From assembly GCA_016931135.1 (NCBI GenBank), contig JAFGFK010000319.1, forward strand, positions 1-33,116: 33,116 nucleotides of DNA, given 5' to 3'. The position numbers were made by a program, and so were the translations under genes. Under the pieces are notes generated by a model. It ran no database searches, was not told the DNA's origin, and was given only the letters and a program-made list of their open reading frames with translations. Within the stretch, counting starts at the first letter, position 1; each line of letters starts with the position of its first letter. The stretch comes from Candidatus Sumerlaeota bacterium. Its GTDB lineage: Bacteria > Sumerlaeota > Sumerlaeia > MWCT01. Positions 8,703-17,100 of this stretch are shown one piece after another.

Positions 8703-8793
8703 TGAAATCGCCTTCCTTCATAATCCCCGTAATTATAAGCATCTACGAATCAAATAACGACAGCGCGTTTTTTTGATGGTTTTGCATTTTTAT

Positions 8794-8811
8794 ATTGACA
8801 TGAACGTCAAT
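8794..8811. promoter_or_regulatory. inverted repeat, possible operator upstream of the exported-protein pair
   Basis: ATTGAC and GTCAAT form a perfect 6-bp inverted repeat separated by six bases, inside the 152-base gap after trpC. The left arm contains a consensus -35 hexamer TTGACA (8795-8800), but no good -10 lies 16-18 bases further on. The dyad is 44 bases before the start at 8855. It could be a repressor site over a promoter; no regulator is identified. Confidence 0.35.
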
Positions 8812-8854
8812 TTAGGCAAATCTTCAACATATTTTATATAGGGGAGGTAAAAAA

Positions 8855-9112
8855 ATGAAAACCTTTTTCATTGCCATGAGCGTTTTCTTGTTTCTTTCAA
8901 TTCCCGTTTTCTCGCAGGATTATTCCCTGGATTATGGAATAACAGGCGCATCGGGAATAGTATGGGAATCTTCGGATTATAAAATCGTTGATTTCATAAG
9001 CGATATCGGCATATCGCAGGGGGCTCAATCCAGCGCGGATTATTCCATGACTCCTGTGATCGGGCTGGAAGAGGAAACCAGCTCTGTTTCCAACTGGATG
9101 TTATATTTATAA
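8855..9112 (+). CDS. small exported protein with two S-x-x-Y-x-(I/M) type motifs
   Basis: This 85-residue protein has a clear signal peptide (KTFFIAMSVFLFLSIPVFSQ, cleavage near residue 20-21) and a strong GGGGAGGT ribosome site. The mature part of about 65 residues holds two related stretches, SSDYKIVDFISDIGISQG and SSADYSMTPVIG. They resemble the SxxYxLxxxIGQ repeats seen in many secreted proteins of environmental bacteria that end in a surface-sorting tail. Here the protein stops soon after, with SVSNWMLYL, so it may be a reduced member of such a family. The beta-helix gene begins 16 bases downstream, so the two are probably co-transcribed. Function is unknown. Confidence 0.75.
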   Translation: MKTFFIAMSVFLFLSIPVFSQDYSLDYGITGASGIVWESSDYKIVDFISDIGISQGAQSSADYSMTPVIGLEEETSSVSNWMLYL

Positions 9113-9128
9113 AAAAGGAGGGGAAACG

Positions 9129-10415
9129 ATGAAAAAAGCGTCTGTAATATTGGGTATTGCATTCGTCTTTTGTTTTGTCGGGCTGGTTGCAGCCCAGGAT
9201 GAAGTAATGTTCAATTATCAGGGAAGGGTGAAGGTTAAGGGAAGCGCTTTTACGGGAACAGGACAATTCAAATTCGCAATTGTCAATAATGCGGGGAATG
9301 AAAGTTTATGGTCAAATGATAATACAAGCGCCGCAGGCGGCGAGCCGTCTGGTTCCATTTCCATTTCGGTTTCCGATGGAATCTTCAATGTCATGATCGG
9401 CGATACCAGTTTGGGCATGAGTGAGATCAACCAAAGCATATTCAATCATCCCAACCAGATCAAGCTCCGCATCTGGTTCAGCGATGGAACACTGGGATTT
9501 CAGCAGCTTTCGCCGGATCACAAGCTGGCGCACACGGAACTCCTGGGGATGGCGGGGGGATCGGATGATTTCACGATTTATGTGAATGGAACAACAGGCA
9601 ATGACGAACACAATGGACTTTCTCCCGGCAAGGCGAAAAAGACCATCCAGGCGGCGGTGGATGTGCTTCCCGAACGCCTGAAATGCAATGTTATAATCGA
9701 TATTGCTGATGGGACATACCGGGAACAGGTTGACATTTTCGATATAACGCTTAAAACCGGAAAGACGCTTACTCTTCTGGGGGATGAGACCTGGACTCTT
9801 TCAAGTCCTGGTGACCCTACAGTCAGGATTACCGGAACAGACAATGATACCACGCATGAGCCCATCAGAAGTTACGGAATCTATGCCATAAACTGCTATA
9901 ATATCGTCATCAAGGGAATCGCAACCGATTACTGTTCAAGTACAGGAATCGTTAATCGGAGCGGGTTTTGTAAAATATATAATTGCAAGTCCGCAAACAA
10001 TGCCGTGGGATTCAGCTGTTCACAAAACGCAAAAATATATTATTATGATTGCCTGGCAACGAGCAACAGTGGAACCGCGGGATTTATCATGAGTGATAAT
10101 TGTTCCGCCAACATGTTGAATAGTTCTTCTCTTTCCAATTCAGAATTCGGACTTTTTATCGATCGCTTTTGTTCGTGCATTATGCAAACAAGCGGAAAAT
10201 ACTCAAACAATGGGCGTTCGGGAATCAACGTAAGCGCCTTTTCCAGAATTTGGTTCTTTGATGACTTTACCGGGGGGGAGATAAAAAACAATGGCGAGTA
10301 TGGCATGTGGGTAAGATATCAATCTCATGCAAGCGACTATGGGAGTAAAGTAACCATTTCGGGGAATACTTCCGGCGATACCTATACGGATCATGAGGGA
10401 TATTTGTGGCCCTGA
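9129..10415 (+). CDS. exported right-handed beta-helix protein
   Basis: The 428-residue product has a signal peptide ending near VAA-QD (residues 1-22) and an AAGGAGGGG ribosome site. The N-terminal segment (FNYQGRVKVKGSAFTGTGQFKFAIVN, continuing to about residue 145) is the INYQGRL-type domain often found ahead of surface-protein repeats. From about 150 (IYVNGTTGNDEHNGLSPGKAKKTIQAAV) it takes on the DUF1565/pectate-lyase-like beta-helix pattern. The following turns (GIYAINCYNIVIKGI, GIVNRSGFCKIYNC, GFIMSDNCSANMLN) are unusually rich in Cys and Asn. No catalytic residues of polysaccharide lyases could be identified. It may bind or cleave a polysaccharide, but binding alone is equally possible. 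It follows the small exported protein after 16 bases. Confidence 0.82.
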   Translation: MKKASVILGIAFVFCFVGLVAAQDEVMFNYQGRVKVKGSAFTGTGQFKFAIVNNAGNESLWSNDNTSAAGGEPSGSISISVSDGIFNVMIGDTSLGMSEINQSIFNHPNQIKLRIWFSDGTLGFQQLSPDHKLAHTELLGMAGGSDDFTIYVNGTTGNDEHNGLSPGKAKKTIQAAVDVLPERLKCNVIIDIADGTYREQVDIFDITLKTGKTLTLLGDETWTLSSPGDPTVRITGTDNDTTHEPIRSYGIYAINCYNIVIKGIATDYCSSTGIVNRSGFCKIYNCKSANNAVGFSCSQNAKIYYYDCLATSNSGTAGFIMSDNCSANMLNSSSLSNSEFGLFIDRFCSCIMQTSGKYSNNGRSGINVSAFSRIWFFDDFTGGEIKNNGEYGMWVRYQSHASDYGSKVTISGNTSGDTYTDHEGYLWP

Positions 10416-10460
10416 TTATTTATTGACAGAAGCGCATGATCATAGAAGATGATAAAACTA

Positions 10461-10480
10461 ATCAATTGATAGAATTCTAT
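10461..10480. promoter_or_regulatory. two abutting perfect palindromes, candidate operator of the HTH/ATPase operon
   Basis: ATCAATTGAT (10461-10470) is a perfect 10-bp palindrome. ATAGAATTCTAT (10469-10480) is a perfect 12-bp palindrome, sharing two bases with the first. They end about 8 bases before the AAGGAGGAG ribosome site of the HTH gene. A consensus -35 TTGACA lies at 10423-10428 without a clear -10 at normal spacing. Position suggests an operator, possibly for autoregulation by the HTH protein; this is inference. Confidence 0.4.
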
Positions 10481-10500
10481 TTTAACTAAGGAGGAGAAGA

Positions 10501-10755
10501 ATGAGAAAGAAACAGAAACAAGTGAAAGTGGAAAAGCAGGCAAAGGAAGAGAAGCAGGAGAAAAAGGTTGATTATGTCACGGTTGAGGAGCTGGCAAAAA
10601 ACCTGAAGGTGAGTATGCGCACGATCCAGCGGATTATTCACCGAAAGCAGCTTCCCGCCATCCGTATCGGCAGGCAATGGCGGTTCCGTAAAGAATGGGT
10701 GGATGAATGGCTGAAGAATAACACCATCAACCTGGAGTTAGAGGATATGGGATGA
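10501..10755 (+). CDS. excisionase-family helix-turn-helix DNA-binding protein
   Basis: The 84-residue protein has a highly charged Lys/Gln/Glu N-terminus (residues 1-24) and then a MerR/excisionase-type HTH domain (HTH_17, about residues 25-77). The domain core is YVTVEELAKNLKVSMRTIQR, followed by LPAIRIGRQWRFRKEWVDEWL, the wing and second helix seen in this family. A strong AAGGAGGAG site precedes the ATG. The stop overlaps the start of the next gene as ATGA (10752-10755), which points to translational coupling with the large ATPase. There is no integrase or phage gene nearby, so a recombination role is unlikely; a transcription factor is the better guess. The lysine-rich tail may add non-specific DNA contacts. 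Confidence 0.88.
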   Translation: MRKKQKQVKVEKQAKEEKQEKKVDYVTVEELAKNLKVSMRTIQRIIHRKQLPAIRIGRQWRFRKEWVDEWLKNNTINLELEDMG

Positions 10756-13700
10756 GGGAGTGCCCTCAGTGTTACAGCCCCATATTCGATCCACATGCGG
10801 AAATATGTTCCAGATGCGGATGGAAGATGACCAAAATCATAGCGATTGTACGCGGGGCTGAATCTTCGCAGAAAACGGGCAGGGAACAATGCCTCGATGA
10901 AGAGATGGCGGACTTTTGCCGTCAATTCGAGGAACGCGGCGTTTTTGTAACGGAAACGATTCTGCGAAAATCATTTGAAGTCTGGGAAAGTCTTCCAGAA
11001 GACATTCCGCGCGCAACCGTGATGATCCTCTCGCTGAACGGCGAATCGAGCGCCCGAACGGTTCCACGGGATGCGTGGGAAGTCTGCATCGACATCATAA
11101 TCCAAAAAAGCGGTATCATAGCCCAATCTTTTGAACAGGGGCTCTTATGTATTTTTGGAGCCCCTGTTTCCTTTGACCTCGATACGGAAGCCGCGGTTCA
11201 TGCCGCTTACTGTATAAAGGAATCCCTGGAACAAATCCCGGATGAAGAAGGGCGTTTGAATTTCCGGATCGGGATTGCCACGGGCGCCTTTCGGAAGCAA
11301 GGGAAAAAGAATCCTGATGGAAAAAACAGCGGTATGGAAGGCGGCGCAATAAGCGAGGCGGAAAAAATCCTTTCTACCGCTTCACTGAACGACATTGTCG
11401 TTTGTTCAACGACGCATTCCATCATTCGACGTTCTTTCAAGACATGCGCCGCGCCATCAAGCCCCGCGCCCGCCTTCAAAATCCTGGAGAGAACCCCCCC
11501 CGTTGAATTGCCGATCCGAATAGAAACCCCTTTTTGCGGGAGAGCGAAGGAATGGCAAACCCTGGATTCGTTTTTCAACGCTCCGGGTTCTCATGGGGGA
11601 AAGACGCTTCACCTCACAGGTGAAGAGGGCATGGGCAAAACCCGTTTGATTAAGGAATATTTAAATAAAAACAACCTGGAGAAGAACGCGATCTGGTGGG
11701 AAGCGGACTCCCTCCATAAACCGATTCTGCTTTTCCCTGTATTTCGTTGGTTGCGCCAACTTCTGAATATGGAAACCGGATCGGGAACGAAAAATGTCCG
11801 GAAATCCATAAGAAAATTCATGAAAAAATGGCCATGGGCGGATGACCATGACTGTCTTATTCTCGAATATATATTCGGCGTTCGGGAAGCCCTGGACGCC
11901 CTCCGGGGTTTTCCCCCGGAACGCATCCAGCGGCAAATCTTCGCCTTGCTCCATCAATTGACGCTTTCCCATTCGGATAATGAGAAAGGTCTTCTAATCA
12001 TAATCGATAACGCCCAATGGCTCGATTCCCTTACGATAAAATACTTGAAATTCATTGTCAGCGCTCCTGAGGCGTCGAAGATCACCCTTGTTTACATTCA
12101 TCCAAATCCGCGCAACGATGGGATTGAAATTTTACCCCATCATACGTTGCTCGAGATCGGTCCATTAGGTAAAAGGGATCGCGAGCATTTGTTCAAAACC
12201 ATCCTGCCCCTGGAGGATTTTCTGCCGGAGATACGAAAGGTTGCGCTTGCCCGTTCCAACGGGAATACGTTGTTTCTCGAGGAAATATCGCGCCTGATCC
12301 ATGAATATATCGGGGAGAATCCCGATCTATACGCCCAGACAGGCGCAAACAGAATAATCGAAATCATCCCCACCTCTTTGACGGAACTGATCCGAAAGCG
12401 GTTGGAAAAACTGGATGGACGAAGCCTCTCTGCGCTCCAGTGCGCCTCTTTACTGGGACTTGATTTTCTTTTCCCCCTTCTGGAGGCGTTCGATTCAATC
12501 CGGGAGGGATTGATGGATCATCTCCAGGCGCTTCTTGCCATGAATTATCTCCGGCAGCAACCGGAATCGGACGCTGTTCATTATTATTTCACCCATGCCC
12601 TTTTCCGGGATATTTCGTATTCCATGCTCATCGAGGAACAAAAGAAAAGGCTTCACGCAAATCTGGCGGATCACCTGGAAGAGATTTTCCGGAATCGACT
12701 GCAGGAATATTACGAGCTTCTCGCCTATCATTATTCCAAGGGGGGAGAGACAAACAAGGCGGTATATTATCTCGTAAAGGCGGGGGACCGTCAATCCGGT
12801 TTGGGGGAAGGTTCCAACGCCCTGGATAATTACAGGGAAGCCCTGGAGCTGTTGAAAACCCTTCCCGTTACGGATCAACGCCTGATTCTCATGGTAAGGG
12901 TATTAATCTGCGCGGCGCGGCTCCAGCGAATCCTGGGATTTTCGGATCAGGCGGAGGAAATGATATCCGCCGCGCTGGATTACGCCCGGAATCCAGGTAA
13001 TGAAAGACTCCTCCTGGAAGCGCGCCTGGAAAAAGCCATAGCCCTTCTATGGAATGGAAAGGGCGAAGAGGCGGAAGACATCCTGAAAGACGTCATCCTG
13101 GAAGCCACTCAAATGAACTGCTCCGTGACAAGAATGGCAGCGCTCAATTCACTGGGCGTATTACACTGGCAAAGGGGATCATTGGAACAAGCCCTTCGCG
13201 CATTTCAGGAACTGGCTGCGGGCAAATCGGAGACCTTTCATATCCAGGCGGACGCCTTTAACAATGCGGGGCTCGTTTACTGGAAATGGGGACAATACCC
13301 CGAGGCGCTGAAGGTTTTCAAACGCGCCATTCCCTTGAGGAGAAAAGTCGGGGATCACTTCGGATTATGCGCCACCCTGATGAATACAGGGATCATACAG
13401 GAACAAATAGGGCAGGTTCCCGCTGCGCGAAAATCGTATCAACTGGCTTTGGAACTTGCCCATAGAACGGGCTACATCCAGGGACTTGCCGCTCTGGAAT
13501 CCAATCTATCCAACCTGGAACGCCTGACGGGGGAATATCCTTCTGCATTGGAACATGCCCTGAAGGCTATCGAATATTCTGAAAATGCGGGGGATCCTTA
13601 TCTGGCGTCCATTGCCCATGAAAATACGGGCATGGCGTTTACGGCATTGGGAGAAAAGAAAAAGGCGCGTTCTCATTACAGGAAAGCCCTGGAAATTGCC

Positions 13701-14084
13701 ATGCAACACAAAAATACCGAGCGGGAGATCAGCGCCCGGATTTCCCTTCTGGAACTGGATTTGAGATCGCGAACTATGGGAAAAACCGCCATGGAAAAAA
13801 TCAATCAAGAGATCGATCGGGCGAAACAACGCAACTATACTGAGTTCATCCCGCGTTTGTATCGTATGAAAGGGCAAGCCCTGGAAATATTGCATCCGGG
13901 GAACGGGGAAAGCGCCAGGGAATTTCTCGAGCTGGCTTATGAATTATCACGGAACTCGGGCAGTATCTTCGAGGAAATCGAATCCGTACAGATACTTGTT
14001 TCCTGGGCGCAAACCTTCAGAAGAATGGATCTCAAACAAAAATGGGAAGCGTCCCTGAGAAAATTAAAAACCATCTTGACATAA
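10752..14084 (+). CDS. zinc-ribbon / degenerate cyclase-homology / STAND-like ATPase / TPR signalling protein
   Basis: Residues 4-22 form a zinc ribbon (CPQC-x11-CSRC). Residues about 85-250 follow the class III adenylate/guanylate cyclase fold: GLLCIFGAP, DTEAAVHAAYCIKESLEQ, FRIGIATG. However, the metal-binding Asp positions are lost (SLNGES where DxxGFT is expected, EQGLLCIF where GD-x-L-x-x-F is expected). Cyclase activity is therefore unlikely. An AAA/STAND-type ATPase follows, with Walker A GEEGMGKT (290-297) and Walker B LLIIIDNAQWLDS (414-426), where DE/DD is DN. From about 680 to the end run TPR-like helices (ALRAFQELAAG, ALKVFKRAIPLRRK, ARSHYRKALEIAM). The architecture matches cyclase-ATPase-TPR signalling proteins (LuxR/MalT-like relatives) without a DNA-binding domain; the coupled upstream HTH protein could supply that. 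No signal peptide is present, so it is cytoplasmic. Confidence 0.85.
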   Translation: MRECPQCYSPIFDPHAEICSRCGWKMTKIIAIVRGAESSQKTGREQCLDEEMADFCRQFEERGVFVTETILRKSFEVWESLPEDIPRATVMILSLNGESSARTVPRDAWEVCIDIIIQKSGIIAQSFEQGLLCIFGAPVSFDLDTEAAVHAAYCIKESLEQIPDEEGRLNFRIGIATGAFRKQGKKNPDGKNSGMEGGAISEAEKILSTASLNDIVVCSTTHSIIRRSFKTCAAPSSPAPAFKILERTPPVELPIRIETPFCGRAKEWQTLDSFFNAPGSHGGKTLHLTGEEGMGKTRLIKEYLNKNNLEKNAIWWEADSLHKPILLFPVFRWLRQLLNMETGSGTKNVRKSIRKFMKKWPWADDHDCLILEYIFGVREALDALRGFPPERIQRQIFALLHQLTLSHSDNEKGLLIIIDNAQWLDSLTIKYLKFIVSAPEASKITLVYIHPNPRNDGIEILPHHTLLEIGPLGKRDREHLFKTILPLEDFLPEIRKVALARSNGNTLFLEEISRLIHEYIGENPDLYAQTGANRIIEIIPTSLTELIRKRLEKLDGRSLSALQCASLLGLDFLFPLLEAFDSIREGLMDHLQALLAMNYLRQQPESDAVHYYFTHALFRDISYSMLIEEQKKRLHANLADHLEEIFRNRLQEYYELLAYHYSKGGETNKAVYYLVKAGDRQSGLGEGSNALDNYREALELLKTLPVTDQRLILMVRVLICAARLQRILGFSDQAEEMISAALDYARNPGNERLLLEARLEKAIALLWNGKGEEAEDILKDVILEATQMNCSVTRMAALNSLGVLHWQRGSLEQALRAFQELAAGKSETFHIQADAFNNAGLVYWKWGQYPEALKVFKRAIPLRRKVGDHFGLCATLMNTGIIQEQIGQVPAARKSYQLALELAHRTGYIQGLAALESNLSNLERLTGEYPSALEHALKAIEYSENAGDPYLASIAHENTGMAFTALGEKKKARSHYRKALEIAMQHKNTEREISARISLLELDLRSRTMGKTAMEKINQEIDRAKQRNYTEFIPRLYRMKGQALEILHPGNGESAREFLELAYELSRNSGSIFEEIESVQILVSWAQTFRRMDLKQKWEASLRKLKTILT

Positions 14085-14165
14085 ATAAGGGGTCTTGAAA
14101 ACCAGGAAATCTTGATCTTTTGTAAGTTTGACGGAAAACATCAATCCGGGCATCGGTGGGCAAAT

Positions 14166-17100
14166 ATGTTAGGAGACAAAATTTTCAAACTCCAACGGAA
14201 AGGATTGATTCTGGCATTTGCCTTTCTTGCTCCCTTCTGGATTTGGGGCAAAACCATAACCGTGGGACCCGGCGGGGATTATCCCGATATACAGACTGCC
14301 ATCATCCATTCAGTTGATGGAGATGAAATCATAGTTTCCCCGGGTCGTTACTATGAAAATATACTTATTTTCGGAATGAATGTCATCCTTAGATCGACAG
14401 ATCCCCAGAATTCCGATATCGTGGCAGCGACAATAATTGACGGCGATTTTTCCCAAACGGCGGTAACTTTCGACGGTTCAGAAGCCACATCCTGCGTTCT
14501 CACCGGTTTTACCATTACCAATGGCGAGGCGCATTTTGCGGGGGGAATATTCGGAAACGGAACTCTTGCCACTATTTCCCATAATCATATCACCACCAAT
14601 ACCGCCTATGGTTTCCCATGGCTCGGAGGCCAGGGAGGCGGGATTTACGACTGCGATGGATTGATCGAAAACAACGTCATTTCATTTAACTGGGCTTTGG
14701 GAGACGAAGCGGCGGGAGCGGGGCTCTCGGAATGCGACGGCGTGATAAGATACAACTCCATTTCAATGAATGACGAAGCGGATTACCTGGGAGAAGGAGG
14801 GGGCGTTTATAATTGCCAGGGAATTATAGAGAACAACGCCATCTTTTACAATTCCGCCCTTTCCGGCGGAGGGATTGCCCAATGCCACGGAACCATTCAA
14901 AACAACATGATAACAGATAATATGGCGGCGTCACGGGGCGGCGGTGTTTACGCCTCTCATGGAATCATACAAAACAATACGATCGCGTATAACTATTCCT
15001 GTGATTATGGAGGCGGACTTGAATACTGCGACGCTGCGATATGCAATTGCATCCTGTGGGGAAACGCTTCATGCGTGGGAACTCAAATCAATGAATGTTC
15101 CGATCCCTTGTATTGCTGTATTCAGGGTTGGAAAACCGGAGGACCGGGGAATTTCAACCACGCCCCGCGTTTCCTCGATCCGGAAACAGGAAATCTTCAT
15201 ATCGGCGTGGATTCCCCCTGTATCGATGCGGGCTGCAGCGTAACGCTCCCGATCGATTTTGACGGAAACGCCAGGCCGTTCGATGCCGTGGATTGGGAAA
15301 CCCGGGGTGATGGAACGAATTTCGACATAGGCGCCGATGAATTCGCGGGAGAGGCGCAACCCAGCCCCACCCCGACGCCTGCGCCCACTCCCCCGCCCTT
15401 TGCCTTTCCCTTCTGCGATGGTTTCGAAACGGGCGATCTATCTTATGGCGATTGGGAGTCAACGGGAAATGTGGCGATCGTATCAGAGCCCCGTCATGAA
15501 GGAGACTTCGCCGTTCAGATTTCCGGCGATCAGACCTCTCAAGCGCGCAAGAACTTCGGGGAAGACCTGTGGCAGGGAACTTACGCGATAACCATATCTC
15601 TTTATTCCACAAATAACGCCCAGGAAGGAATCAGCCTCGACCTCATGAGCGGCGATGAGGAAATTGTCCGAATTTCAATGTCTGAAATGGGTTCGATCAC
15701 CGCGACAAACGGAGAAGAAATCCCGATGCACATAATGTCCCATGAATCGAATACATGGTATGCCATATTACTCACATTGCGGCCCATGGAGGGGTTGTAT
15801 AATATCTCTGCGGGTTCTGCCGCCGGGCATGATTATGGGATCGCATGGAACCTGGTTATGGAGAAAGCGCCAGTTACCGGCTTGATCCTGAAATCCGGGG
15901 AGGCGACAGGATGCGCGGATTCTATCTGCGTGGATATTATTTCCCATTCACCGGATAAACCTGTCAATGTTTCGCCTCATGACGGCGCGCTGGATGTCAG
16001 CCTTGCGCCCCATCTTGCGGCAAGCCCTTACCAGGACCCTGATCCCGGGGATTTCCAGCGAACCTCTGAATGGCGGATTCTGGCAGATCCCAGCGCCCAG
16101 GGAACATCTCTCATCATATATACTACAAGGTTAAGCTCCGGCGCATTGACCGCCCTTTCCCTTCCCGAAGGAATACTGAACTATCAAAGCGCTTATTCCT
16201 GGCAGGTTCGATACCAGGACAATCATAATTCCTGGAGCGCCTGGTCGGATTTGACTTCATTCCATACCCAGGGGGAAATCATCCATCATCCCCCTCAAAA
16301 ACCGGAGAACTGGAATCCTTCTCCGGATCAGGAAGGGGTATCGCTTACGCCGCGCCTTGTCGGATCTCCCTTTCGGGATGAGGATGCGGGAGAATTCCTC
16401 ACCGGCGCAGAGTGGCGCATCATCCGGAAAACATACAGTAATACGGAACCGGTTTACAATTCCGGCTTGATATCCATCTCCGATACGATGCACAGAGTTC
16501 CCTCTGGTTATTTAAACGAAAATGAAACTTATGATTGGCAGGTTCGGTATCGTGACTCGCGGGGGGTTTACAGCGAATGGTCTCAGGAGACAAGGTTCTG
16601 TACTATATCGAGCGGGGAGGCGCCGACGCCGGATGGTCTCTATGCTGCGGCGGGCGCCCGTTCCGTATTCCTGCGATGGATCATGAGCGACGACTACCGC
16701 GTAATGGGATATAATCTTTACAGAGCAGAGCCTGATTCGGAATCTTTTGCCAGAATCAATTCCGAACCCATCCGGGGGAACGATTATCTGGATCAAAATC
16801 TCACGCCGTTCACCGTGTATCGCTATTGTCTGACTTCCGTCGCCACGGACGCAAAGGAAAGCGGCAAAACCGCTCCCGCTTTTGCCTGTGTGGGCGCTAT
16901 GCGAATCTTCATGTCAAACATCCAGGGAAAACCGGAAGAAATAATCAGCCAGATGATCACGCTGGATAATCCCAATGACATCGAGAACGAAAATCTCGAA
17001 TTAGCGATTGTTTATGATGAAGATATGCTGACGCCAATCGCAATCAACAAAACCCCTCTTACGGAAAGCTTCAATATTCTGAGCAATCTAAATACCGCGA

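Noticed and set aside
10423-10456. Promoter from TTGACA at 10423 for the HTH gene
   Set aside because: The nearest acceptable -10 (GATAAA) is 22 bases away, so it was mentioned but not called.
10501-10755. Excisionase-type HTH as sign of a prophage or integrative element
   Set aside because: No integrase, att-like repeats or phage genes are in the window, and the gene is coupled to a signalling ATPase.
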